The position numbers and the translations under genes are program-made. Below, piece by piece: positions 49,816 to 62,266 of a stretch of 64,000 bases of DNA (positions are counted from its first letter, which is position 1; the number at the start of each line of letters is the position of its first letter). The notes under the pieces were generated by a model. That model saw only the letters and a program-made list of their open reading frames with translations, ran no database searches and had not been told where the DNA came from. Location of the stretch: contig JALIRH010000035.1 in NCBI GenBank assembly GCA_023055505.1, forward strand, positions 5,078,382 to 5,142,381. The letters run 5' to 3'. This DNA comes from Callipepla californica brunnescens (Eukaryota > Chordata > Aves > Galliformes > Odontophoridae).

Positions 49816-52679
49816 CTCTGCAGCCTGTTGGTTAGTTTGTTTTTAATAACATCAAATATTTTAATTTCATGAAAACAGTCTGTTTTCAGACCCTAAGAAG
49901 TTGTTTCTGCCTAATGGAGTCCCTAATGGTTGCATCTAAGAAGTTTTTATGAATATTTTATAGATGATGAAGATTGACCTTCTTACACATTTGGAGGAAA
50001 TAGACAGGGAGACCACATGAGAAAACACTTGCAACTTGATACAGGAAAATCTGGGCAGAGTAATCCTGATACCACTCTGTGGGACTGTGTGTCTCAACAA
50101 GCTCAGGCATCAAATATATTTGGCTTGAGAATTAAAACAACAAACTCTGGCAGCATAGAATTAAGCTGCCTACATTGGCAGCTGAACCTTGGATCTGGGA
50201 CTTACAGTGAAGTCTTTTGAAGTCGTGCATTTCTGACTGCAGCAGGAGTTGAAATCCGTCAAGGTTAGGCTTGAATTCTTCTTCACGGAAGGACAAACTG
50301 GATCCTGCTGTGCTTTGTGTCTGAGAGCAGTGTTACAGCAGCAAGGATGGGTGAGACCACCTCCCCAGAGCTGTGTGCAGGGCTGGGCTGTGTGGAAGTG
50401 GCCAAGAATTGCCTTCCATCTCCCTTGCTGGCTCAGGACAAGCTTTTTTCCCCTGTTCTTACATTTCTTTTCTATTACTGGCATAGCAGATCAGTATTTC
50501 TTAATCTCGCTTATTCCTGCTTTTTGTCTGATTACCTGTGATGCTCAGGGTTGAATGTCTTGCACCAGTCTAGTGGTGAACTTAAAAACATGGGGACTGA
50601 AGCTGCTGTGTTTGCAGAGGAGTCTTTCCCAGCACGTACATGAGTGCTGCATCCCCAGCACTGTGTACTGCTGCAGCTGTGCAAATCCTTTCTGACAACA
50701 TGTGTATCTACACAAGCACCTAGCAGGCCACGTGCAGTAACCCAGGGTGGTTACATCACCAAAGAAAACAAATTATTCGTTCTCAGCTAGAGCAACATAA
50801 TGGAGATCAACACCCGTCACCCTGATGCTGATCGCTTCAGTCAGTGCTAAAAGCAGTTGCTGAGTTTCTGAGGCTGGCTGCTGCTGGCACGTAGGCACCA
50901 TGCTTTCAGTCTGCTATCTATTGGGGGTGTTCTCTGCCCTGCCTGAGTGAGTGCAGCTTCGTGCTCTGAACGCTCACTGCAAGCAGAAATCTGTGAGCAG
51001 TGGAGTGCAAACAGCCTGGATGACCTTTCTCCACCATTACGACCTGGAGTCAGCCCTCTGAAGCACCAAATCCTGAACTAATTAGTTCTCAGGAGATGCT
51101 GCTCTTTGCTGCCTTGCAGGGATGCTGTTTGCTCACCACCTGTGTGGCTGTTCAGGTGAATGGCAGGAGCTCTGTCCCTGCATCCTCTCAGTCGAACAGA
51201 ACTGCACAGCGTGCAGGTGTTGCCTCCTTGGGAGCTCATACTGAAAATAAAACAAAATAAACCCAAAAGAGGCCTGCTGTGGTGGTCGTAAGGCACACAT
51301 GGAGCTATTTTGACCTCCAGAATGTTTAAAGCAGCTGAGGATGCTGCTGGGGTGAGCACCTGCCTAGGACCGCTGGCAGGATTTGTTGTTCTGCCCGGTG
51401 ATGCTCAGCTGAAGGAATGCTGACTGCTGAATAATCGTGTTGCCGTAGGAAGGAAGCATTTCTTGTGTAATTTGCAAACTTAAAATAGTTCTCTACGTTA
51501 CTCTGGGCAAAAAAATGCTTCCTGTAACCTTTTAAATCAACTTAATGCTTGTACTTATTAAAGTCAGGCTTTCTGAGCACACCTGTGAGCTGATGGAAAC
51601 TTGTTTCTGCAGGGAGGAGAATTTAAGCCAGCATTTAATTTCACCCCTATCTCTAGGGTCCTCCTTACGTGTCCCAGTGATGTTTTCTCTTGTACTCTGT
51701 GCAGCTCACGTGGAAAAAATAGGCTGTCTTCCTGGGATCAGTTTGCCTTTTTACTGCAGAGCAGCAGCCGAGTTGAATTCCATATATAAATAGCAAAACT
51801 GCGTTACTCAGTGCGCTTCAGTGCCGATATTAGCGAAGCTCTGGGCCCAGCATTCATCTCTGTGATGCTTGTACCCTACTGTACTGTATGAGCTTTACAA
51901 AGCTGACGTGAAGATTCATAGCTTGTCTGCAGGTAGCAAGGTGTGCAGTGAGCAGTGCTGTCACAGCACTGCTAGCATGGAGCACTCATCTGGGGCCATT
52001 GCAGGAGATGCCTTTCGTTCTCTTCTTGCTGAGCTCTGTTTGATTTCTGCCTCTCTCCGGTGCTACTTTGGAGATTTCAAAGGGCTGGTTTCAAAGAGCA
52101 GTAAATAAACGGAGCGTCGGATGCAGAAATGTTCTTTAAACATTACTCTCTTGTCTTTACTTTCATCCTTGCTCCCAAATATTTGTGCTCAGGTAAGGAA
52201 GCCGCTCTGCTGGAAGTGCTGCTGCCACTCTGAAGCCACAGCTCGGTGTTAAAGGGATGAAGCAGAAGATGGGGAATTGTGTGGGAGTAAAATGAGCACT
52301 TTTAGCAAGATGAATTCTGGAGAGGGAGAAGAAGTCTGGGTAAACACATGTCAGAGAAGGTGGTTGGAAAACGATTCATTGTGCAGAAGGTTTGCCAGTG
52401 TGAAATTTTGAGTGCAGCAATAACATCTTCATATATATATTTAAAAAAAAAAAGAGGTTTGGAAGGGTCCCCCTCACAAGAGAACACAAAGTAATGGATG
52501 GATCCAGTGGAAAGAAGGTGAAGTGTGTGAATCCTCGTGTGCTTTGAAGAGCAGTGAAGGCATTGTGTGCTGGAGCTGAACAGCTGATAAAAGGTTTTCC
52601 TTCTGCACTTTTCAGTTTGATGAGTGTGAAGGCATTTTCCTTCCCTGGGGTTTGTGCCAAGGATATTCAGGCCCTACAG

Positions 52680-52700
52680 TTATTATTATTTTTTTTTTAA
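52680..52700. repeat. (TTA)n / poly-T low-complexity stretch
   Basis: TTATTATTATT passes into nine or more T bases and AA. Confidence 0.8.
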
Positions 52701-54797
52701 TTAAAACAGGGAAGTATATCACAGGAAAATTAGCGTCCTATTTCTTCCTTTTGGCCATACCTTTCACCCAATACATGCTTTCCAAAGCCAATGCATGAAG
52801 ATGGCATTTGTCCTGTGGTTTTTCCCTCATCTGGTTTGCTAAATTGCACAAACATCACAAATTAACAAGAGGACAGACATCAAGGAGACACTGGAAGTGG
52901 TGGTTTAGAAAGGAAAGAAGTGCACTGCTCCTGCTGTCAGAACGAACGATCGGATTCAGTAGTGGTTTGGAAACTTAATGAGCTTTTGCTATGGCTGAGT
53001 TTGAGCAGCAGAGGCTTCAGCTGCATGTGCTTGGCTGCTTTTGCCAAGGAATTAACCTTAAATTCCATCTTGGAAAAACCTAAGAAGATGACCAGGTTTC
53101 CTTGGAACAATGACACATCCTCTGCCAGGGAAAGCATCAGCCTTTCCACTGACTTAAGGCTCCTGGCAAAAGGCAGTTCTCCATCGTTCTGCCATCTCTC
53201 TGTTCCTATGGATGTGCACCTGCTGCTCTGGGTCAGACACCCACGTGCCATGCAGATGGGTTTGCAGTTGGGCTGACACTGTGCAGCTCCAGACAAACAA
53301 ATGAGACCGTAAAGCGCCTGCTGCTTCGCTCCAAGCTCAGACCTGCCAGAGTTTGATGCGAGGATTATTCTTGGAGGGAGAGCAGAAGGAGCATCCAAAG
53401 CCACTTTGGAGAAGGCAGCAGAGAGCGTTGGTTTTGTTCCTGCTAACCCCAACTGTGCACACACTTAGAGTTGTGAAGCTGCTGTGCTTTTGAGTCACAC
53501 TTGTGCATGTGCTGTATCGTAACTAGCTTTTCCTCCTGTGCTCCTGTTTGTCTCTACAAGAGGAATGGCCAGTAAATCACCTTCTGCAGGGGACTTCTGT
53601 AATCACTGCCTTAGCTGCTAGCTTACTGGGGATGAGCTGCTTTTTCTCTGACAGTGGGGGATCACAGAAACGAGCAGCATTTCTAAGTTAGCCCTGCTTG
53701 TAAATGTTACCAGTGAAGTCTTGGCTAGCAAGCACTGCTGTTTCCTGGCAGAACCGTATACCAACAAGGTATGTAACTTAATTTTGTCTTCCAAGTTCCC
53801 CATTTGAAGCTGTTGCTGTTGGAGTGGATGGGTTCTGTGGGATGGCACTTCTAGGGCTGGTTTCCTGTTCTTGGAAATCCCTTCTGCTATTCGGTTTGTT
53901 AGCATTACTCAGTGCTGGGCAGTTGTTGGTTGCATTGGGGATCACTGCAGCTCGGCTCTTAGTGTCACATCATGCAGGAGGAGGAAGAATTCCACACCTG
54001 CTCCAGGATTTGGTGTGTCATTTCTTTGGCAGTATGCAGAGCTCACAAGCTCGTCTTGAGCCATGTCAATCAGAGCAGGCCTAATGCACTTTGCAGGATG
54101 TTTTGTTTGGAAGATATACTGATCTCAGTAACTTCGGAGCAGCATTAATGCATATCTGTTAGCAGAGCAAAACAAAAATTAGACCACACGTGTCCAGGTG
54201 GACCAGGAGTTTGTCTAAGTGGGGAAACCGAGAAATGAAAGCGAACTAAAGCTGACTTACGTGGGTGTGAAGGCAGTGAATATAAATCAGCAGCTTAATC
54301 CTCAGGTAGCTCTGCTCTTTCAGATGAAAAGCGATCCCAGTTTGGTGTAACTCAGCCCTCCTACACGCAGGGACCTCACGCCTACAGATGATTCACTTTC
54401 TATTTCTGGAGAGGTCGTGTACAGACTTGGCTCGACATGAATCCAAATGGGTGCACCTTACAGCGTGTGTAAGAGGAAAGGTGATGCAGTTCCACCTTTG
54501 TCTTAACCAGACCCGTGCCCTTTCCTGCCCTGTGCATTCAGGGAGCTGCTGCAGGTGTGTGCTGGATGCTCTGTACACAGAGGAGCAGAGCTGCAGGGAT
54601 GTGCTGCAAGGAGGCAGGGCCTGGAATTCCATCGTGGGCAGATCGAGTGGGTACACGGACCCTAAATAAGCACAGGACACGTTAAGGGATGGAAACTTTT
54701 CTCCTTCAGTGGGAAACCTGCTTCTGATGGACCTGCAGCTCCCTGGAACCTGATGAACGTGGAAAATATTTCCACATATTGGCTTTCATCTGTTGTG

Positions 54798-54825
54798 TTT
54801 TTTTTTTTTTTTTTTTTTTTTTTTT
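54798..54825. repeat. poly-T run (28), longest homopolymer in the window
   Basis: Twenty-eight consecutive T bases. Read on the minus strand it is an A28 tract with AATAAA motifs 8 and 14 bases upstream (plus-strand TTTATT at 54834-54839 and 54840-54845). That is either chance in T-rich DNA or the tail of a retroposed copy. No target-site duplication was spotted. Confidence 0.9.
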
Positions 54826-55667
54826 GTGACTTTTTTATTTTTATTTTTTCACTGTTAGTTTGAAAATGTAATAGCACTTCAGATATGAAATTTGATAGCA
54901 AAGGGCGATGATGAAGTGGTGGGGAACCCGCAGTGCAGAAATAAGTCACTGTCACATTTAATCACTTTTATGGCAGCATGTAACACACTTACACATACAG
55001 AAAAACCCATCTTAGAGATGGGCTTTCAGTGGAAGCCATTCAGCTCCAGCCATTGTAAGTGCAAGATCCCAAAGCTGCAGGCAGCAGCAGGGCTGGTCGT
55101 GGCTCTCAGCCCACGTACAGCCACAGCACAGCTACATCTTCTCACTGCTCTCAGGAACACCACATCCTGACGCTGTGTTTTGTGTCTCCTTGTGTCTGAT
55201 GAATGGCACCGTAAGGCTCTGTGTGGTGGTAAATTGCTTGACAGCACTGAGATTAAGATGTGTGTTTTATTCTTTAATATCTGCCCGAACACGTTAAATG
55301 AAAAATGAATGTAACTGGAGAGGATCACTGCTATCTGACACGTGGATATTTATGGAGATATTTTCAGGGAACAATAATTTGCAGACTTCTGAGCTAGAGG
55401 TGTAATCCCTGCCGTGAACACTTCTCCTTCCCGTGATTGTTTTACTTTTGAACCATACTTTTATTTTTAAGCCATCAGGAGAGATGCCAGAATCCAATGG
55501 CATCACGGGGGCTGTGCAGGGCACGAATGCTGAATATTTCCTATCTGATGATTGCAGGCAGGCTCAGCTGCTGCTTCCCTGAGACTCAGCATGTCTTGGA
55601 GCAAGCTGATGTGGCTGCTGTGCTGTGTGTGTTGTTCCATGGCTGGCTTGGCCCTGCTCACTGACCA

Positions 55668-55680
55668 TCTCTCTCTCTCT
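55668..55680 (+). repeat. (TC)n tract in the exon D acceptor
   Basis: TCTCTCTCTCTCT ends 15 bases before exon D and forms most of its polypyrimidine tract. As a slippage-prone repeat inside a splice acceptor, length changes could affect exon D inclusion. Confidence 0.85.
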
Positions 55681-55695
55681 GCTCCCTCGGTGCAG

Positions 55696-55782
55696 CTTTC
55701 ACTCCCGGAAGAACAGAGCGAAGTGATGAGGAACGGCTGTGAATCCAAGGAACTTGTCTACCTTGTCCAGATCTCTTGCCAG
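55696..55782 (+). CDS. ARHGAP32: ARHGAP32 coding exon D (first strands of PX-like domain)
   Basis: This is an 87-nt exon of 29 whole codons in phase 0 at both ends, so losing it keeps the frame. The acceptor is preceded by a TCTCTC tract (55668-55680) and ctccctcggtgcag; the donor is CAG|gtaaag. The product begins LSLPEEQSEVMRNGCESKEL and ends VYLVQISCQ. It corresponds to about residues 135-163 of human ARHGAP32, with small changes (Pro for Ser, Ser for Asn, Arg for Lys) relative to my memory of the mammalian protein. The VYLVQISC segment is the hydrophobic first beta-strand of the PX fold, normally followed by the GKSWIVKRSYEDF strand encoded in the next exon. I did not find that exon before 64000. 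Confidence 0.96.
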
Positions 55783-57458
55783 GTAAAGTCCATGTTTTCT
55801 CTCCCTGCGTCGTTTTGCAGCCCCTGTTATGCTATGTTTAGTAACACAGCCTCGTCATGTTTTGATGTGGCACTTCCCTGTGGCGTGTGTGGGATTTTCC
55901 CGCTTCCCCTCCAGCTCAGCCCTCAGAAGGATGCTATCTGTGGTGCTGTGACCAGCCAGCCTTAAGGAAACAAATCCCTCAGGCAAATAATCCCAACCCC
56001 GCTTCATGCAGAGCTGCACGGCATGACCCAGGGACACGAGCACGCGTGCTTGGCTGTGTGCGTGTGCCCAAAAGAGCACGACAGGGATGCAGGCAGAGGA
56101 AAGCCACGTGCAAGTCTCTCTCTGATGCTCTTTCTGTGGTCCTGCTGACCTTTCTTGGGTACTAAAATAGGAAAGGCATGTGTGTGCAGCCTGCACTGAA
56201 TGGTGTGGGGTGCAGAGCTTGCTGTTACACCACTTAGTGACATTGCTTCAGGTTGTGAATTTGCAGAGAGCGTGTTCATCTGTACTAACTGTGCCCAGTG
56301 GTTCAAAGGGGGCAGAGGAGCTGTGGTGTGAAGGTGGAGCTTGGCACAAGCTGAGCTACAGCAGTGCAGTTATTGTGGCAGAAACACAATGTAATGGTGG
56401 ATGTGTTTCCCAGCCAGACAGTACAGTGACTTACAGAGAGAGTTTTCAAGGGATTTAAGGCAACTGAAGACTTGATGCCCTCAGGAGTCTGTAGGACTGG
56501 CACAGGAGCTGCAAGCAGCAGGGAATTGTGTGCAAGGTATGGGCAGTGCTGTGGCCAGAGCGAGCTCAGCTGTCCTCCAGCTTGTGTGACACTGCTGTCA
56601 GCCCCTCGGATGCTTTGTGGGGATGTGTCTCAGAATATAACAGAGAGCTGATTTCTCTGGGAACAGCATGGTGAGTTCTGTACCTTGCTCAAGGGAGATG
56701 CAGTCTGCAGCCAGACTGAATGGAGCTGCTGCTCAGTAGGTCCATGAGGCTGCGAGTCGTGCCCAGCTGCTGAGCTGTTACTTTCTTTTTCAGTGTTTTA
56801 CTGAACTGAAATGAAAGCACTGGGAGTTGGCCTCGTCACTTCAAAGGACGGGCACAGAACCAGTCACCTTTGCATTTAGTAATCCTTCTGACCATCTCGA
56901 GTTTCTCCACGCCCCAAAGTTCATGATTCATCTCATGTTGGTCTGTGCCTGTCTGTCAGATCCTTGTGAAGCTGAGAAACTCGTGGCATCTGGATTCAAT
57001 GAAAGGAAAGGCACGGAAGGAGCTGCACAGCTGAGTATCATTTCTGCTGTGAAGATCCTTCACCCCTGACATCTCATGGCCTCTCCTGATGTCCAGGGAA
57101 AGATTCCATTCTGTCACACGCTGGATACCAGTGGTGTCTGGATGGATTTGGCTCCACGTTTGAATTAAATGGGAGGTGTGAAATAGCTCATGGAATGATA
57201 GTGCAGTGGAGAGAGGTTTTGGCAAGATGCTTTTGAATCAGGCCAAAAATATGGAGGAGGGGGAAAAAGGCCTATGAAACAAATTTCACTTCGCCTGCCC
57301 TTTGGATGTGCTACTAGTACTGGTGTTCAGCACTGCAGCAGCTTGCTAAGGCCTCCTTGATTTCTCAGATGGACACAGAGGAAAGTAGTTCTGCTTATTA
57401 AAGCCATATCCATATCCATTTAAAAGCTTTTAGTTTTGCAAAAACAGAGAATATGGCA

Positions 57459-57520
57459 TCTCAGAATCACCAAGGTTGGAAAAGACCTCTAAGATCACCC
57501 AGTCCAACTGTCCGCCTGTC
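57459..57520 (-). mobile_element. CR1 LINE 3'-end fragment, 5'-truncated
   Basis: The sequence cagaatcaccaaggttggaa followed by aagacctctaagatcaccca and gtccaac is the reverse complement of the typical CR1 3' untranslated end (GTTGGACT...GATCTT...AGGTC...CCAACC...GATTCT). The element therefore reads on the minus strand with its 3' terminus at the left. Similarity fades after about 57520, giving a copy of about 60 bases, as usual for CR1 5' truncation. The terminal 8-bp repeat has decayed to a trace (tctcagaatc). Confidence 0.85.
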
Positions 57521-60500
57521 TCTGTGCTGTGTTCATTCTGATTGATGGAATAAGGTCTCTGATGTACTGCACGGAAGCATTTACACAAGTGTATATGCCA
57601 CTTGTATCTCCCAGCTCTGCCCTGCACAAGATTTGAGCTCGCCGTCTTCTGTTTGCAAAGCAGTTTTGCAAAACCCTGAAGGCAATCCCATCCAGCATCT
57701 TGGGGCTTCAGGGCAGCAGAGAGAGTGCCAGGAAAAAATGAGATCCAATAGGAAGAGCAATCAGGACTCCCCATCCTGGGTGGTTTGTGGGGAGAGGAGA
57801 GAGGAATATATGTTCACAGAAGCAAATGTCTTACTCACACTAATGTCTTAAATACAGTTTGCTGATTCCATCTGCCTGAGAGTCCTTACTGAAAACCACA
57901 ACTGCTTGCTGTAGGATTTTTGAGTTCAAAAAACCTTCTTGTATGATGTTTTTTTTTTTCCCTTTAAAGGCTTGTTCTTTAACATATAATAGCTTTATCT
58001 TGTGTGATTGAGGCTCCAACACCTAGAGAACAGTTACTGTGTAAGGCCTGAGAGATTTATTCCTGTGAAAAGCTACGATTCTTTAAACAGATGGGACTCT
58101 GAGGGCCAAATTCCAGCACACACATCTATAAATGTGTATATGTGGATCAGATATTTCTTGCCCGTCCTTCTGGATGCTCTCAGATGTTGAAACCTCCGCC
58201 TTTCTTTGATGAGAAAGGTTGTTCTGTGTTAGTCAAAAGAAAGCAACTGAACTCCTTGTTCCTGCAATGCTAATCCATCACTTGATGTGCTGCGCTTGAA
58301 TGGTTGATCTTAGGTCATACACTACATGCCTTCTCCTCTCAATAGCCATAAATAAAAGTGAAGTGACAGCAGTAGGTGGGGTTAATAAAGAATGTATGAA
58401 GCTGGCAGGCAGCCTGAAGAGGGTGGTTGGGTTGTGTTCAAAGCTCAGGCACTGCCACAGCACTGGCAAGGTAGTGTCTGCCAGAGGCTTGGGTCTGTTC
58501 CAGGCTTTCTGAAAGCAGAGTAGCATCTGTAGGGAAAAGAGAGAAGGAATTGAATTGCACGAGGAGCCTTTAAGGATGACATAATTAACATCTACATCCA
58601 TTACTCTGTAGCTGTTACGATAATAGTAAAGGATAAATTCATTCATTAATTAGGACGATAATCGTTAAGGACAAGGATCTGACAGGCTGTTCTTTGGAGC
58701 TATGCCACACAGCTCTGCTCTGGGTTGGGCAGCACTCTCATCCATCAGATTAACGCTGTGCCGCATCCTTTTCCTTTTGTAAAAGCACATGCTGCACCAT
58801 ACCCTCTCCATTCACCATGGGATTTATATTTAGCTCTGTGGTAGTTCATTTCCCAGAGTGGAAGACTCATGCCATTTGCTCACTTTTGTCATTTGCTCTG
58901 TATTTGTGCTCTGCAGAAGTTTGCTGCCTTCTGTGCTGCATGGCGTAGTGAATCCAGAAGCAGCACTGCCTCAGCCAGCAGCATCATCTGTGTCGGCTGC
59001 CCAGCCAGGGGGACTCATCCTTCCCTCCATTCCCAGCCACAGAGCAGGCCGAGTACCAATAGCAAGAGATGAAAAGCAGCTGGGATTTGCTATTTTATTT
59101 CCATTTACAGCACTCTGATTTTTTTTTCCCCTCTATTTAAATATGTATTCTGAGGAAATGGGGCCAACGTGGCCCTTGGTTGTACTGAGCTCTGTATGCC
59201 TGAGATGCAGTAACAGGGTTCTAGCTGTGCCTGGATTTGGGATTGATATAGAGCAGCATTACAGAGATAAATACTGTTACAGAACTGCTTTATGCTAAAG
59301 CAGATCCCTTCAGCAGGTGCATTTCAGGCTGTCCCTTTGGTATAGTGAAGATGGAGGCTTGCTGTGCTCTGTTCCGTGCATGTGCTGCCATGAGGGGTTT
59401 GGGAAGCTGCAGAACCTTTTAGGATTCTATGGCTGTTTGTTTGTGTCATGTCCTTTGAGCATTTTGTCTTCAGGAGGAAAGCTCTTGAATTGCAGAGCCT
59501 AATCTTCTCACATCTAGATTGCATTCTGTTTAGCTCTGAAGCAGAAGTGCAATTCAGTGCTGGAATCTAAGAGGACAGGACAGCGATTATGGTTTGTCGC
59601 TGTGAGCGATGTGCTCTGGCAGGGTTTGGGTTGTCATGTGGGGCTGTGTGGACGAGGCAGGGCCCACCACAAATGGAAGGGAGCAGTTGGCTCTGAGCAC
59701 TGCGAGGAGACCTTGGTTCCTGCCCTCAGCTCAGCGAGTGTAAATGCATCGCACAGGAGCGGCTTGTCCTCAATGTTATTTGTTTGACAGCATCTCCAAG
59801 AGCTGGGGTTGGTTCGTATCCCAGCTAAGAGGAGCTGTGGTAGATGTTCTTGTCTTTCTTAGTTCCATCAGTGCTCATTCCTATGGTGGCTGAACACGTG
59901 TGCATCTGTAGTGGCAATTGCACTGTGTGTGTTTACGTGGGAAGGCTGGGAGCCACTGGGGACAGAAACTTCATACATTGTGACCCTCTGCAGGCTGCAA
60001 TGCTGCTTTAAGCCGCAGTGCTACAGGGAAGGGACTGAGCATGGCCATCCCTCCAACTTTGCGGCTTTTTGACTCATTACATTCCACAACGAAGGACTGT
60101 TCACCTGAGCTGGGCCAACCCGTAGCTATTTCAGCCTTATCGAGAGGAGATGCTGTGCTTGGCAGCTGGCTTTTTTGTTTTTCAGGCTGTAATTTCAGCA
60201 AGAGGCACGGTTATCTCTCAAGGAAATGTCAATATTTCACACAGACAGACAGGGATGCAGTCTTTAAGCATAATTGCAGACCCATGCTTCTGCACACTGC
60301 AAAGCAAGCTGCAGTCATGAGCTGAGGTTCCGACAGATGATGGAGCCTGACTTTTTCTTCTTCTCTAATGATGCGTTTTTAACCAATCTGTGGCTTTTAA
60401 AAGTAGCCTGTTTATTTTAAACTTTCTGGTTTTCCTTTTTAAACCACCCCACCAGGGATATTAGGTATTAAAGATGGCCTGTCTGCAGTGCTAAGCCTCC

Positions 60501-61768
60501 CAGGTCTTGGCTGCAGCCTCTCTCTTGAAGGTGGTACATGCAGCTGCCAGCAAAGCAGTTGTGTTTCCCTTTTGGCTGCAGTTCAGTTAGTGCTGCTCCT
60601 TTTTCTCTGCTTTCTAAATAACGTTTCTCCTTTCTACCTGCTTTCCTGGAGGTTTGCTCGGCTGCATTTTTGACACAGCTGCTTGCTGGTAGCAGGGCTC
60701 TGTGACCTGTTAAACTACTCCAGTGCTGATGGCAGCTGTAACCACGCTGCTTTTTCTTGGCTCATTTTTCAAACAGAGTTTCTTGCTTTCGGACCTACGC
60801 AATCTTTTCACTCTCACAATTAGTTTTAACCAAATCTTCCTTCTGTTCTTTGATCACTTGGAAAAAAAAATAAATCTACTCTTTGCTTCAGTGATATGCC
60901 CAAGGAATGAGATGCAAGAAAAAGAGTTCTGTATCTGCTGCTGTCACTGTAGCTGACCTCAGGCAAGTCATTGTGAAAGGGCTTTTCTGATTTGGTTTGG
61001 TTTACTAACCTCAGGGAAATCATGTTCAAAGAGTTTTTTGTTTGTGTTGCTTGGTGTGCTGCTTGCTTCCTTTGATGAAACACTGCTTTTTCTCTGTGGT
61101 TATGTGCCCAGTAGATAATAGCACGTTCCGGGCACAGGGAGAAGACAGTTTTGTATTTCAGTGTGCTCAGTGTCCTTAGAACGATGGGTGAGTGTCTAGC
61201 ATTCACTCGCTGCCCTGCTACCTGTGGGATGCTGGAATTTCAGTTCCTGTCCCGTAGCAGTTCTTGTTAGCACATTTCCTTTGTGGCTGTGTGCCCGTGT
61301 TGGTTCTTACTTTAATGTTCTGAAACGCAGACGAGCTGCTGCTCCCCCACACTGTGCTGCCCTCCCTTCCCCCCACCCCGTGGTGTAATTTTACTCAGGA
61401 GGTGATGGTTGGAATTACACCATGTCAGGAGAGCAGGGAATTTCATTCACATGTTGAGAGCTGTTCTCTGTACCTGTACAAAACCAGCTGCCACCAAAGC
61501 CCAAGCTGTGTCTGTGCTCACTATGCTGCAGGTAAAGTTTTTCTTCTGAGTGCCAGAGAAACCTGGGAGCTGAGCACCCATAAAGCTGCAGTCAGTTCCC
61601 CAGTTGGTCAGAGCAAGTGGAATAATGCTGCTGTAATTCCAACCAGGTCCTGGGCAGCTTTGCATTCCCATCCGTTCCTAGTGTTTCTATCTGTAATTGG
61701 AATCAGAGAGCACAAGGAACTGCAGTATTGAGGGGAGAAAAGCTGCAGTGATTTCCATTGAAATGTCC

Positions 61769-61783
61769 TTTTTTTTTTTTTTT
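61769..61783. repeat. poly-T run (15)
   Basis: Fifteen consecutive T bases, next to an AT-rich possibly conserved block on its right. Confidence 0.9.
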
Positions 61784-62243
61784 CCTGCTGATGGCAATTA
61801 AATGATAATTAGCGCTGAAAGGGATTAATTTCTTCTGTGGAATGAGGCTATGAAGGGTTCACCACAGAAATAGGTGAGCTCCTGTTGAGGGGCAGCACCA
61901 GGAGCAATGAGCTAGCATCCCTGCCTGGCCTGGAGGGACCTGGCAGCTTCAGGCTGCTGAGAGGACACCTTCATTCAGAGGTAAAGAAGCTCTGCATTGC
62001 CCGAGTGCAAAACTTCCTCTACATTTGAAAGTTCATAGTTTTCCTAAGGTTGTAATGCTAATAATAATGCTGGAAGGTGTGAAACCATCCAAGGCAGTTT
62101 GGTACACGGGGTTGAGTGTAAATAAAGCCACCTACAGCAGCAGCTCGAAACCCCGCCCGGGATGCCTCGGAGTGGTGGATTTTATCAGTCTTGTTTTCTG
62201 TTTTGACTGAGTTTCTAAAGCCATTTTCCAGTGTGACTCATAT

Positions 62244-62266
62244 TAAAAAGAAAAAAAAAAAAGAGA
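62244..62266. repeat. A-rich low-complexity stretch
   Basis: AAAAAG, then about 12 A bases, then GAGAAAAAG. Simple A-rich repeat. Confidence 0.8.

Larger units (their letters stand above)
47931..55695 (+). other. ARHGAP32: ARHGAP32 intron C-D, second part
   Basis: The intron ends TCGGTGCAG after a CT tract. Apart from the CR1 fragment near 49.7 kb, homopolymer runs at 48123-48138, 49499-49516 and 54798-54825 and a TTA/T stretch at 52680-52700, I see nothing specific. 47940-48100 is AT-rich and possibly conserved. Open frames at 49014-49637 (plus) and 52937-53464 (minus) resemble no known protein. Confidence 0.85.

Noticed and set aside
52937..53464. 175-codon open frame on the minus strand
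   Set aside because: No family resemblance, the opposite strand is also open, and there is no sign of promoter or retrogene structure.
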